A DNA stretch of 64,000 nucleotides, taken from assembly GCA_944472135.2 (NCBI GenBank), contig OX235262.1, positions 53,478,440 to 53,542,439 on the forward strand, written 5' to 3'. The stretch's first letter is position 1. The number at the start of each line of letters is the position of its first letter. The DNA is from Trichobilharzia regenti. Its lineage: Eukaryota > Platyhelminthes > Trematoda > Strigeidida > Schistosomatidae. A model generated the notes under the pieces. That model was given only the letters and a program-made list of their open reading frames with translations, had not been told where the DNA came from and searched no databases. Made by a program: the position numbers and the translations under genes. Positions 31,968-43,880 of the stretch are shown here, in pieces.

Positions 31968-33044
31968 TTCTGTATTTTAGTTTAATAAAAGTTACATTTA
32001 ACTATTGGCAATACTGACTGAGGATGTACAAGTATTATCTGCCGGTTCAAGTAGCAGAATAAAGATGATTTTTATTAGATGTGTGCATTCTTCTTATATG
32101 GAAGTTTATTATATTTCATTATCCGTTCTAATATGAGCATAAATTAATTCTATTGTACTGAGATATTTTCGTTTTGGTCGTTCATTCTGGAGACAGTAAC
32201 ATTGTTGATTGAATGTCAGCAGCATGACATCTGTGCCGGCTTTCGGCAGAATAGCATACGCTAAATAAAGCATATTCTTACTACTGAGGAAAAGTGATAC
32301 ACCTACATCAGTTCCACACTGTTAAACTTAGAATTTGACGGCAACGTATTTAGTCATTTCATTGCTTTTTCTTGTATTCACTAGAATTTACAACCTTTTC
32401 TGCACACTGCAAATGTTTTCAATAGAAAATTTTAGTATTGCTAATGCTCTTTGTAGATTTTCATAAACCAATAATGCAGAACATTTTTATTATTAATTTC
32501 AATTAATATCATTTTCATAATAGCTTGTTCCTGTGACGCAATTAACTAGATTCTTACTCAGCATTAAAAGCAACTGGACTGTAGTACAACAAATGTTGCC
32601 AACATTTGACTATTTGGGCCTATTTAATAATTAAAGATGGCAAAGCAGAAATAATAATAATAATAGAAGCGAAAAGGATAAACAGGCACGAGCTATGCAG
32701 TCAGAAGTCATAGAGTGTCTCCAGACAGTAGTGGAAACGTTAGACAAATAAAGTGTTTGACATTACACCTGGGATAAAAAGACCGTTACGAGTGCATCTG
32801 CTATAGTATTATTAACTTCTAGCTGTGTCATGTATACTTTTACCAAAAATTTCGAAACAGATGTGTTTTGGTATTCATGCAAATGGCATATTCGTGCTTT
32901 TATTAGTTCGTCTTAGACAAAATGTAATCTGAAACGAAAAACATACTACTTCATTTTATGAGTTTGTAAACAACCTTAAAATAAAATAAAACACAGTGAT
33001 AAAGCCCTCTTTCAAATGTGTTCACACATAATTTTGCTAAGTAT
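31962..33044. other. Intronic AT-rich stretch, nothing recognised
   Basis: AATAATAATAATAATAG at ~32650 is a short trinucleotide run; otherwise no feature seen. Confidence 0.45.
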
Positions 33045-33560
33045 TTCTATGATTTTTATTATTGTTTCCTTGGATTCCTAGTGGAACATAGGGCTTCAAC
33101 TGCACGTCTCCACTTGCTTCTGTCTTCCTTCTGCTGTACTTTTCACCTGCCTCCATGTTAGTCCGTACTGTTTCAACTCCTCTTCACACGATCTCCTCCA
33201 TGTCACCCTTGCACTCACGTCCTACTCGCCACTTCCCTTTCGGGTTCCACTCGAGCGATTGCCTGACGCGCGATGTCACCCAGCGGTCTCCTCAGCGATT
33301 GTCCAGTCCATCTCCACTTTCTCCTGCACATTTGTTGGGCGATAGGTTCTTGTTTTCTTTGTTCCCATAGTTTCTTGTTGGTGATTCTTTCCGGCCCGGC
33401 CATCTGATCTTCAGTATAGAGCGAAGACAGTTAGTTGTTGATAAATGTCTGCAACAGGCTGTTGGAAATATTCTTTGTGACCGGCCCGCCAAGTTTCTGA
33501 TCCGTATAGAAGAACTGACTGACTTGACGTTTGTATTGAAAATCCAAATTTCGTTATGAT
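33045..33560 (-). pseudogene. RTE-type (SR2-like) LINE 3' end
   Basis: The minus-strand frames read FINN-CLRSILKIRWPGRKE, KLWEQRKQEPIAQQMCRRKW and RWTGQSLRRPLGDIARQAIA, then RVEPERE. It is nearly identical to the plus-strand copy at 58.5-58.98 kb. The 3' end (GAAGCCCTATGTTCCACTAG, then (AAT)n) lies at ~33056. Frameshifts separate the blocks. The region corresponds to the C-terminal tail after the RT thumb in RTE elements. Confidence 0.85.
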
Positions 33561-34799
33561 ATCCGATGGCATATTAGTTTAGCAAATCAAACTTCATTTT
33601 ATCAAAGTAGCAAATCTCAAATAACTTCGTATCTGTGAGCGTAGTGCTATCGTTCAATATGGTTACTGTTAGTCTTATCGACTGCTCATTCAATACTGAT
33701 CAGATGCCTTTGATCTATCAATTTTTGGTTTTCAGCCTATACTTTGCCATTTGATGATTCAGTTGAATTGAGATCTACTTCTCATAGAAGATCCCAGACT
33801 GAATTTATTAAGGATAACTCCAAGATCAATGTTTATATTTAAATATCTGCATAGCTATCTTGTCTACGAATAAATAATGAATAATTCAAGCCTCAGAAAA
33901 TTGAAAGAGAAATTTCCACCGTTATTTTTGTTTTTTAATGTTTTTTTCAATAGATAGATATACAGCCTTCTGTTTCAATGACGCACGTTATCCGATACTT
34001 TATTATAACCAATGAGTAATATATTTCCTGTCATGTCAAAATATTCAATAAATGGTCTCATTTTGAATACAATGAAAGCTGACACAGTGCATACATAACC
34101 CAAGGGGAAATGAAACACAAAATCAGGAGAAAGTGATTAATTGTTTAGAAACTTTCTGACTAATAATTGCGTTTTTGAAGACATTATAAACATGTATTCG
34201 TGTCACCTAAATTGTTTTCTTTTTTTTCATTTTCAGCACTGTAAATGATCACAAAAGAATGACAGATTTCCAGCATTAAATTTATTCATTTGTTCACCGC
34301 AGAAAAGATGAAAAATTAGAAGGGGAAAAGAATACTTGTAATACTAGCTATAATTAAAAAAAAAGTGACGTTATACCCCAACAAGGACTTAGAAAAGTAA
34401 AGGTCCTGTTCTATTAAGATTGAGGATAAAGCAAACTAACAATTACATCCGTTTGAATCAGCCAGTCATGCTATTCTTGCTAGTCTCTTGCATTGATAAC
34501 CATATCAAGGCATCAGGCTTCAAAGATGGACTTATAAAATTAAGTTTTCATGATTTTCACTTGGTTTTATTTGTAGCCTAGTCATGCTCATTCAAACGTA
34601 TGTATTTTGGGACACGCTTTATCATCACTCTTCATTATTAAGCTTGAAAGTAAAAAAAAAACAGTTGAAATGAAATAGACTGTTGGCATAGAGATTTGAT
34701 TACAAGGTTGGTCTTTGAATTTGTACAAAATATCAGTATCAAAAGTGTACAAAGGATTCAAAGGTTTTCAGTAAGCAACAATCACTACCATTATTCACT
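33561..34799. other. Intronic AT-rich stretch, nothing recognised
   Basis: Short poly-A and poly-T runs only. Confidence 0.45.
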
Positions 34800-35110
34800 T
34801 AGGATAAAAGTGGAGAACAGGGCTTCATTAGCACATTTCCACCTTTTCATAATCTTTGCTGTCCTATTTGGCCGATACCAAAATTCCCCATACTCTCCGA
34901 TCTCTCCTCCCACCGTACGATGTCCATGATGTTACCCTTGGTGCACGCCCAACTCACTGTTTCCCATTCGGCCTCTGCTCGAGCTGCAGCCTGGCACGTG
35001 GTGTAATTTGACGGTCTCCTCAGCATGCGTCTAAGATGTATCCACTTCCTTCTGAGCAATAGGTTCCTGGTTAGTTCTTTGCCAGAGTTTCTTATTCCAG
35101 AGAAAGTTGG
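34800..35110 (-). pseudogene. RTE-type LINE 3' end, divergent copy
   Basis: The minus-strand frame has RRKWIHLRRMLRRPSNYTTC, corresponding to the CRRKW-WTGQSLRRPLGDITRQA block of other RTE copies. The 3' end GAAGCCCTGTTCTCCAC matches the RTE terminus. It abuts the LINE fragment that starts at ~35138 on the opposite strand. Confidence 0.6.
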
Positions 35111-35137
35111 GCAAGCTCAGCTGATGCTAATATACCG

Positions 35138-36115
35138 GTGGATGCCATATTCATAGACCTTAGCAGGGCGTTTGACAGGGTTTCTCATTCAGGTCTTCTA
35201 GTAAAGTTAGGTAGTCTGGGAATCAATAAAGTGGTTACCGACTGGATTCAAGACTTTCTAAAGTACAGAAGACAAAGAGTACGAGTTAACGGGGTTTTAT
35301 CAACATGGGAAACGGTTAAGAGTGGCGTTCCTCAGGGTACAATTCTAGCCCCACTTCTTTTCCTGATTTATGTTAATGAGATTCCATCGGTAGTTAAGTA
35401 ATCCTGCTTACTGTTTGCTGATGACATCAAGATATGGAGGGCTTTGCACGATGACAGTGATCAACTTGCTTTGCAGGAAGATTTAAACTTGTTAAGTGAT
35501 TTGTGTAAGCACTGGGCCTTGGAGATTAACTTAAGCAAGAGTGTAGTTATGCATGTATCTCATAGTCACGTGCACAATTACTCAATGAATGGCATTACTC
35601 TCCCAGTGGTCACTGAGTACAAGGACTTGGGAGTGGTTGTGCAGCATGACTTGAAAACAGCAACAAACTGCAGAACTGCAGCCACTAAGGGTTTTAGAAT
35701 GTTATGGGCCATACGCAAGGCTTTTGCGAACTTTGACGCTGATATATTTCGTATATTATATCCGACTTATATCAGACCTCGTTTGGAATATGGGATCCAA
35801 GCAGCGAGCCCGTGTTTCAAATACGAAATAGACTTATTAGAAAGGGTGCAAAGAGTAGGAACTAAGCTAATAAAGGGTTTCCCAACCCTGTCATATGAGG
35901 AGAGGTTAAGTCGACTGGGTTTATTTCCACTGTCATACAGACGACTTAGGGGTGACCTAATACTAGCATACCGTATCCTAAGAAATGATTTTGGAGCTAA
36001 TTTATCTAAATTATTTCTTTCTTCTAGCACCAACCAATTGCGAGGACATCACCTCAAGGTTCAAAAGCCACGGTCGTGTTTGTTTAATTCATCAGAGGAT
36101 TTAGTTCTGGTTTGA
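35138..36115 (+). pseudogene. Jockey/CR1-type LINE reverse transcriptase, 5'-truncated, one in-frame stop
   Basis: One frame runs 325 codons with a single TAA at 35399. Motif A is DAIFIDLSRAFDRVSH at the start, the B region is VKSGVPQGTILAPLLFLIYV, and the catalytic motif C is LLFADDIKIW (FADD at 35414-35425), just after the stop. The thumb and C-terminal region follow: YKDLGVVVQHDLK, IRPRLEYGIQAASP, LERVQRVGTKLI, LSRLGLFPLSYRRLRGDLI, ending SSEDLVLV. The normal endonuclease domain and RT fingers are missing. A readthrough of one codon is all that separates the two halves, so the copy is fairly young. It is antisense to the host gene intron. Confidence 0.85.
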
Positions 36116-36169
36116 TGAAATAATTATTAGATTTGGGATAGGTGATTAATGCAGATGTATACGTGGAAA

Positions 36170-36600
36170 AGTGGATAGTTGGAGGCAATCGGCATGAAAC
36201 CTTGGACCTAGGTCTCGGCTAGTTTGCACTAACCAGTCAGCAAGGCGTATCTGCAACCTTGAAGGAACTCATGTCCCTTCTGATATTCGAACCCACGTCA
36301 CCCAGTGCTGCAGTCAAGGACGTTACCACTGAGCTACTCGGGTTCACGATTGACCTCCTGTAGGACTGTAGTGGGTAGTTTGATTGGATACTAGTAACTA
36401 GGGTGACGTGTCTAGTCCTTTCTTGGGTGCAGACTGAATTCCAATGTGGCCACCATTCTGGGTAGCTCGCCATCACGGTGCACATTGATTTGACGATATT
36501 AGATAGTTGGATAGATATTTGCAAACCTGATTGATAGAATTCAGTCTGCAGCAAAGAAAGGACTAGATATGTCACACAAGTTACTACTGTCCATTCAAAA
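36170..36600. mobile_element. Family C hammerhead repeat with foldback flank
   Basis: A minus-oriented family C unit (36185-36360; head complement CACTGAGCTACTCGGGTTCA) carries a hammerhead remnant at 36200-36245. There helix I CCTTG/CAAGG and helix III ACCT/AGGT are perfect, but CUGANGA is interrupted and GAAA is GAGA. Next to it, the arms at 36392-36445 (CTAGTAACTAGGGTGACGTG) and 36537-36594 are inverted copies, as at 27.2-27.6 kb. Confidence 0.65.
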
Positions 36601-37023
36601 TACGTGGAATACATTAATCTTGGAGTACTCAGTCTTATCCGTGTTCGATCCTTAATAAAATTTCCGGAAGTTAGTACCACGATTGTGACTAGATAGTAAG
36701 GCAAAATGCCTGAATTTCTATAAGTAGTTTACAATTTATATCATCGTTTTCCGTAACTGAGAATTTATAAGAATAAAATATTACTAAATGTAAAAGGTTG
36801 GTATAAATGTAAGCATGGATGGCTTGAGATGATAACTTTGCTCTAATTCAGAAGAAGAATAAAGTTCCACAACACTCTCTTTGTGCGTTTATTCCGTAAA
36901 ATAAACGGACTATGAGACAATAAAGACGGGTATTATTTCCATGGACACCATGCTAATAACCAATCAGGGCGATTGGGTGACTATGCTTGAGAAATGTCAA
37001 ACAATTTACAACCTCATCTAGGG

Positions 37024-37024
37024 T

Positions 37025-37090
<66 letters not shown>
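37024..37090. repeat. (AT)n microsatellite
   Basis: About 65 bases of AT repeat with one ACAT interruption. Confidence 0.95.
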
Positions 37091-37092
<2 letters not shown>

Positions 37093-37884
37093 AATTCTAA
37101 TACTTTATTGAGCTTTTACAACCTACCAAAAAAGTTAATAAAACTGGGAAAACTCACAGTGTTCATATCTGTAGCTCTACACTATATATTATTGCATCAT
37201 TAACTCGAAATTTATTACAATAAAAGCATTCAAGTGTTTAAATAGCGGAATTTCTCATAGATATGAAGGGATTAAACTCCGTCTAACTTCACTTTAATCC
37301 CTCATAAACCAACTTGACCAACACGTTTATCACTAAAATAACCCACTGATGTGATACGCTACAACTCTGAATATTTTTAATACTCAATACATTTATATGT
37401 GTTTGTTATCTTTTCAAATATTTATCTCAGTGAGGAAAAACGTCCGTTGAGAGTTACAATATATAAACTGTGATACAGGAAATTTCACTCTGATAAAGCT
37501 ATTGCCAGTAAATACCTGGATGTCACTGAGATCAGTGCATTTCCCTTTTTTTTACGTTATTTAGAAATACGAACATCAAAATTATGAATAGTTTCTGTTG
37601 TTACTCAACTGAATTATATTTTTGATGTTGGATTTTGCATTATTTTGCGAAAATAACTAAAATTTAGACAATTTCGACATTTATTTTTAATCTAAATTTT
37701 CATCTTTTGTGTTATACAGCCATAAAAAACATAACATTACTATTTACGCATTACGAATAATAAAAAAAAGTATTGTTTTACCGATGGCGGACAGAAATAA
37801 AACCTTATTAGAACAATGTGAAAGTGAACAAAATGTTATTTTTGTTTTCTAAATAGACTTGACTGGCGTTTTTAGTCTGTAATC

Positions 37885-38190
37885 GTATGCAGTGAAATCC
37901 CGGACGCGCATTTCTCCCTAGCTGAAATCCATCACCTGGACGTACCTGCATTCTTAGTGAGTGGTGATGCTTCCTGTGACACCCGAGTTTCACACTCACC
38001 GTTTCAAACTCTAAAGCCACAAAGGTAATGTCAGCCACCTTTTGTACAACGAGTATCAGCTTGGCTTTCGAAATGGTGTGTGCAAGGTTCGCGTTCTGGT
38101 AGGAACACTACCTCCAGCCAGCAATGCAAGTACATCTAGATGATGAGTTTAAAATGGAGCGAAATGTGCGTCCTGAATCCTACTGCGAAA
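37885..38190. mobile_element. Family A hammerhead repeat pair, foldback
   Basis: The minus-oriented end (37893-37990: GAAATCCCGGACGCGCATTT, GGACGTACCTGCATTCTTAG) faces a plus-oriented copy ending at 38190. Between them lies a tRNA-like head on the minus strand (GTTTCAAACTCTAAAGCCAC at 38000-38025). The GCGCG sequence of the minus arm is the canonical SM-alpha helix III. Confidence 0.65.
38134..38178 (+). ncRNA. Family A hammerhead, C3 to A
   Basis: Helix I ATCTAG/CTGAAT (one mismatch, one wobble), core ATGATGA (only C3 changed), helix II GTTT/GAGC with loop AAAATG (pairs or wobbles), GAAA at 38161-38164, helix III ATGT/GCGT, GUC ending at C38172. Everything but C3 is compatible with folding. 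Confidence 0.55.
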
Positions 38191-40034
38191 CACCACCAAC
38201 TTCGAACGTCGTTGAGGCGTTTATAATTGCAGCTGACATTCCACCAGAGACTGATCATTGCTTTTGTAGGGTAAAGAATTGATTCTCGATCAATGACATC
38301 TCAACGACACATTTGATGACTTCATTAACACTCATATATTTAAAGTCTTCACAAAACTAGTGGTGAAACATCCATGACGCTTGTTGATGAAATGTTCACT
38401 ATCAGTAATGAAGCTTAGAAAAAAGCCAATTATTATCTCAGAAAATCACTCGAAGATTTCTCCAAATTTATGCAAAACGTTTTAAATCTTTTAATACTCA
38501 CTTCGGCTTCCCATTGAGTCCTTCAGTTGCATACACTTACTTGTCTTACATAAATACATGATGTTTGCATTTATATATCACACAATAGTATTTCTGACTG
38601 TTAGACCTACGATAGAACTGTAACCATCACGTGATGTAATATATAATAGGAATAGAATGACATTTTTAGATCAAAAGTAAACCGATTTCCTTCATACTAT
38701 TTATTCTACTCTTAATGGTTGTGACGTACATTACGTCGCCGGGAAAAATTTGTAAGGTAACTACTGTCATATATATTTTAGAAATTATTCTAAAGAAAAA
38801 ACCTCCAACCATTTAGTAGACTGTAAATGTTAATGGCAGCCAGTGAAACATCATTATAAATATTTCTAATCCATCGTCATTCAAGATGTTGCTAACTAGA
38901 GCATCATATTTAATCTCTTTTTAAATATTTCTACAGTTTAAGGTTTTTACTGCAGTCAGTATACCAATAGTTGTTACTGAGGTGTTGTAATGCCTTAAAG
39001 TATGCGTTATTTAATTTATGCCTATTTCCTGTACATTTATTAAACAAATAAATGTCAGAAACTATTAAATCACATGCTAAACGGTCCCTCTGAATGACCT
39101 TTAGTGCTAACTAAATCCAGTAGCCAAGCTAAGACATTTATCACTTTGGTACAACAATTTAGACTGATATTAGATATTTGCAGGTAATTGTTGGAAGCTC
39201 TTAATTTAGATTTCATGCCTGCTAACGTTATTTAGCAAGGTTTAAGTGAAACACTACAGGAACTGAACCCTCCTACGCCTCCAGAGACTGGATTATGTAT
39301 GCATAGGATATAAACAGATTTAAAACCGACCTATTCATGAGAAAATAATCGACGACAAACTTTTATGTCTTCATCAAAAGCTTCTGAATTTCAAATTAAT
39401 ATCAAAAATTAAATTATTCAATTATTCAAAGCTGTATAATACACTAAACTATTATTTGAGTAATATTGTAAGGAAGTAGAGAAGACTAGAAATTGCTAAC
39501 ACTCTATTTCGAATGATTATAAAAATTCGCTAATCACGGTATAGGTGATTTTATGTTTCGATAATGAACATTCAAGATTACCTTTAATGGATGTGTTGCT
39601 AAGCCATTCAAAACACCGAGGATTATGAGCGAACTTGTATTTGGAGACATTTATTCTAATGTGTTTAAGTTGCCTAGCAAACGTCGGTTAATTTCAGTCA
39701 AAATGCTACCTTATCTTATTCAGCCAACTCAACTGCTAAGACCGCTGGAAATGTAAGCGAAGATATTTCTTTCAGTGTAACACTAGCATTTAGTTCTATT
39801 GAAGGCTGAGCTAATAATGACCAAATTGCTACTGTAGATAGTACGATAAGTTAAGATCACATTCCTTTGAAATTTTAAACTTCAGTAAAGTTGGTGGACG
39901 CTCTAAACCTTAGCAACCCAGACGAATGGCCCAAATAAATGGACGTAATGACCCTAATCAACCATTCATATGAGCCCACGGTTGATATGCATAACTTTAA
40001 GAGAACTTATAAACATCAAAGTCAGCAAATAGAA

Positions 40035-40130
40035 GTTAACTGGTGGATGGTGACTTGCGGTGGAATCCAGGATGACCGTTTCATCCTATTTGAATCTCCT
40101 CATCTGGATGCACCTGGATTCTTTAGTGAG
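40035..40130 (-). mobile_element. Family A hammerhead repeat 3' half
   Basis: GATGGTGACTTGCGGTGGAA and GGATGCACCTGGATTC mark family A. The minus-strand hammerhead at 40065-40109 has perfect ATCCAG/CTGGAT helix I, ATGAGGA (C3 to A), a weak helix II, GAAA intact and an AUC site. The overlapping plus-strand open frame is not a gene. Confidence 0.6.
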
Positions 40131-40919
40131 TGATACAAAAAGTGGTTCCTTGTTGAACTCCTCAGTGATACTCCGAACACATTTCCATACATGGATTCAT
40201 GTATCATGCTATTTCTTGGCCCATTCCCCATGCTAAAGATCCCACTGACCTAAAGAATGAACGGCATATCTTGTCGAACATATTTTCTGTAACGACAAGT
40301 TAGACATCTATGCATATTTGCATCAAAAGCAGTTGCATATGCCTGTAAATAATCTACTCCTGCGCATCTATAAGCTTCTTATAAGCGTATTGTTCCCACA
40401 GTGCTGAAATACCACTTCTTTGTAGAATCTGTTAAGTAATTCATGTAATGCATCCATATTTCTGCGTTTTTAATATGGGCTCATCTGATTGGTTTATCAA
40501 GGTCATTTATTCTGTTTACTTGGGTCCTTCTTTTGAAATGCAAATATTTAGAGTTACCAAGTTTGCTTTGATTAGTACTAATCATATCCCTTCTTCAAAG
40601 TTAGACATTTTAATTTATCCAGATTTACCGTCTGCCCAATATACTTACTCTTTCTAGATAAAAAGTAGCTTTCTTTCGATAATGGCAAAGTCAAATTAAC
40701 ACATATCGTGCCCGTAACCAGTAAGCAAACTAGATTAAAATGTCTATTATTTCCCATATATATAAATTCATATATGTATACAGAATCATACGCATTGTTG
40801 CTAAAGTCTGTAAGAATAGCTTATCTAGATCAAATGGATAAAAGAATACAAAAGTAAAGGAATTTCTCTGAGATTTTCCTTTATCAACACTTAGATTAGA
40901 AACATACTTAGAATTTATT

Positions 40920-40922
<3 letters not shown>

Positions 40923-40951
<29 letters not shown>
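40923..40951. repeat. (AT)n microsatellite
   Basis: About 29 bases of AT repeat. Confidence 0.9.
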
Positions 40952-40955
<4 letters not shown>

Positions 40956-41264
40956 CGTAAATTTCAATAGGTAGACTGTCAGAGGTAGAATTGCGTAAAC
41001 CTTCTCTATTTGCAGATAAAAGCGTAATTCATTTAAGTTTCTATTGAAACAAAAAATACTGTATAATATTATTACACTATAGTTAATTGTCTGACAATAT
41101 ACACCCCTCTCATCTCAGCATCAGAACGGAAAGTAGGCTTAAATACCGAGCCTAACTGACTGAATGCTGTGTGCCTAAATCAATCAGCTGCAGATATACA
41201 CTGTTCATTATTATTCAGAATGATTCATCAATCGTCAACAAATCCTTTCAGGCGACAGTCTAAC

Positions 41265-41450
41265 TGCGTCAGTGTCACAGCGTTTAGGACGCTCAACAAC
41301 CATGCACATGGTCTGGGGTTCGATCCCCTGCCAACGCACACCTGATATCAATGGTCGGCCTGCAAAATTTGGCTTACCGAGATCACATGCTGAAAACTTC
41401 ATACTTGTACCAAAATTGCTGTGTGGTTTGAAGCTATAATCAAAATAAAA
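41265..41450 (+). mobile_element. Family D2 tRNA-headed SINE
   Basis: Head GTCAGTGTCACAGCGTTTAG, GACCATGCACATGGTCTGG, box GGGGTTCGATCCC, tail TGATATCAATGGTCGGCCTG. An inverted D2 copy lies only ~300 bases downstream. Confidence 0.8.
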
Positions 41451-41744
41451 ATATGTTCTTTGGAAAAACCAAAATACTTATCTCACTGTTGTTTAGGGAG
41501 GACGGAACCAATTATCTTCTTACTATTTTCCGTCAGTTAGTCGTCAGTCTTGCCAGGGATCCCTTTAAATGAGACCAGTGTATTTCAATTTAAGTTTATT
41601 ATTACGTAATCTGACCAGTTATTTTCAGAGTATGAATTTAAAATGTCTTTTCGGAAATTCCTCTCAGTGACCATATTGTTTTCAGTATAGTTGTTACTCA
41701 TTTATGTGGTAAAGATTGAAGGTAAATTGAAAGTCTATTTTTTA

Positions 41745-41925
41745 TTATGGCTTGAAACCACACAGTATTTATGGAACAAGTATGGAATTTTCAGAATGTG
41801 ACATCGGTAGCCCAAATTTCTCAGGCCGACCATTGATGCCAGATGTCCGTCGGTCGAGTATGGAACCCCGGACCATGTGCATGGTCGGTGAGAGTCCTAA
41901 ACCACTGTGTCACCAACGCATCAGT
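41745..41925 (-). mobile_element. Family D2 tRNA-headed SINE
   Basis: Complement of the D2 tail (GGAATTTTCAGAATGTGACA, CAAATTTCTCAGGCCGACCA) followed by head complement GACCATGTGCATGGTCGGTG. The box is GGGGTTCCATAC, slightly decayed. Confidence 0.75.
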
Positions 41926-42429
41926 TACTGAATCAGTGGTCCGGAACTTCACCAGTTAAGCAACGAGTTTAGACAGATAACATGGTCATCATCATGGGAA
42001 GAGAATAGTGTATCATTTATTTTCATGATGACTAAGCATTATTCGTGACTGACTGCAGTGAAATGATGACTTGATTAAAATTTGTGTTCTGAGATCAATC
42101 AGTAAGGTTACTGGCCTACTGGTTAGGAAGTAGCTTGAATAAACCTTACAACTACTTACATTTTACCGTCATCTTTGATCATCATCTCTTGCATTATTGA
42201 CAGTCTACCAGCTGAAGTCTATCACACATAGTCGAACCATTAATTAACGACCTGCTATTCACCTCCGAATTCAGTAAAATTAAGACTGACAGGCAAAGAC
42301 TTAGCTGGTAAAATAGTTTGATAGCACATGGAAAGTGTTGTAGTACTTAACCATATTGTCATATAATTCCCCATTGTTCATCAGCTATCCATAAAATTAG
42401 TATTAGTAGTTATTATAATTGAATGCGTG

Positions 42430-42655
42430 CATCAGTGGCACAGTGACAGAATGCTCGTCGACCATACATATTGTCCAAGGTTTGATCCCCGGCCACCGAC
42501 GCACTGCTTCACCTTGCTAAGCCAGTAGTAAGACTGGCAAAGAGGCAAGTTGTGCATGAGGCCAGCAACTCCATCACTTAAAAAATAAACACCGCTGCTA
42601 CAGAAACATCAGGCTTTTATCTAGAAGCCCTATGTTCCACTGGGGGAACGTAAAG
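42430..42655 (+). mobile_element. Family D1 tRNA-headed SINE
   Basis: Head CATCAGTGGCACAGTGACAG, box AGGTTTGATCCCC, body CCTTGCTAAGCCAGTAGTAA and AGTTGTGCATGAGGCCAGCA, 3' end AAGCCCTATGTTCCACTGGG. The 3' end is shared with RTE copies. Confidence 0.8.
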
Positions 42656-43034
42656 GAATAAAAGAACAATAACTGGATGCACACAATTATCAGAATATTG
42701 ACAAATCATCATCTCTATTTTGTATCTAATATTCATCTATGAAAGTATATTTATTACAGATAAATCTGAGGCGATCTAACTAATGGTGGTAATGTCCGCT
42801 CACATGTCATCCTAAACAAATTAAAAGGTGACACAGAAGTTAGTTAGACTGATCCAGTATATGCTTTTAATCTAATAACTTTTTTGAATTATTCCAGTTA
42901 TAATTAATCACCAAACGTTCGAGACATTTTTTTAGACTTTATTTTTAGAATGTGCGTAAGACAGGTTTAATAAATAAGAAAAAGAAAGCTTTTGAAAGGT
43001 ATCTGGTTTGGTTTATTGCAATGTTAGGATTTGT

Positions 43035-43215
43035 TAGATGTTTGTAGGCAAGCGAAAGGAAGCCTCGAACTCAGGTTTCATGCTTGTTGGCATCGTTCAG
43101 CAAAGCGTTTCTTCACTCTTGAAGGGACTCATGTCATTTCTAATATTCGAATCCTTATTACCTGGTTTTATAGTCAGAGACCTTAGCACTGAGCTATTCA
43201 GCCTCCTCTGGCTGA
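43035..43215 (-). mobile_element. Family C hammerhead repeat, degenerate
   Basis: GGAAGCCTCGAACTCAGGTT, GAAGGGACTCATGTCATTTC and a head complement TTAGCACTGAGCTATTCAGC define a minus-oriented copy. The hammerhead (43062-43105) keeps GAAA, but the core is CTGAACGA (one-base insertion) and the cleavage site is altered. Confidence 0.6.
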
Positions 43216-43410
43216 ACGCTAGGTAGTGAATAATGTCATGAGTCTAGTCTTTCATCTGGTGCAGACTACATTCTGATGTAGTCGTGTTCCCTGAGCTGGA
43301 TAGTTAATTTGCGAAGCTTTCATCTCCCTACCAGGCGACATATTCAGCGCACACTTCAATTGGAGGTGAGTTTATTAATCACCTCTCCTGGTCACCTTGG
43401 ATGTGATCTT

Positions 43411-43720
43411 GAAACACACAAGCTGGATGAAATGCATAAACCTATGCCTAACACCTTACTTCCAATTCAACGGCCAAATATATGAACAAGTCAAAGGAAC
43501 ACCCGTGGGATCGCCAATTTCAGGTTTGATTGCATAAGCAGTGATGCAAAGGCTCGAAAACATAATCCTACCAAAGATGAAACTAAAAATTTGGATAGGC
43601 TACGTAGATGACACATTTGTAATGATCAAAAGAAATGAGTTAGATAAAACTCACAGCTTAATAAACAACGTATTCAACGACATCATATTCAAAAGAGAAG
43701 AGGAATTCAAGACGTCTTAG
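43411..43720 (+). pseudogene. PLE reverse-transcriptase palm fragment with YVDD
   Basis: The frame reads LCLTPYFQFNGQIYEQVKGT, PVGSPISGLIA, stop (TAA at ~43534), AVMQRLENIILPK, IWIGYVDDTFVMIK, FNDIIFKREEEFKTS, stop. YxQxxGxPMGSPISxxxAE and YVDDTF are the Penelope RT motifs B and C; YVDD is at 43601-43612. The conserved Glu after A of motif B is the stop (GAA to TAA). A second stop and decay follow before the linker. Confidence 0.8.
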
Positions 43721-43880
43721 TCAAGCGAACAACCACAGGGGAATCAGGAACTCAAGTTTATAGGAGATCAACTCACATAGACCAAATCCTTAATTACAGA
43801 AGCAACAATCCAATAACACAAAAAAGAATTGCATACAAATACTATTCAAGGGAGCCAGGATTTAATGCACCACTCCCACC

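Larger units (their letters stand above)
38191..41264. other. Intronic AT-rich sequence around one family A fragment
   Basis: 38191-40034 and 40131-41264 show no exon with splice sites in phase. The frame at 40448-40657 is isolated and AT-driven. Confidence 0.45.

Noticed and set aside
35767..36033. 88-codon minus-strand frame
   Set aside because: Shadow of the LINE reverse transcriptase on the plus strand.
36237..36704. 155-codon minus-strand frame
   Set aside because: Made of family C repeat and its foldback flank; frames in other copies are broken.
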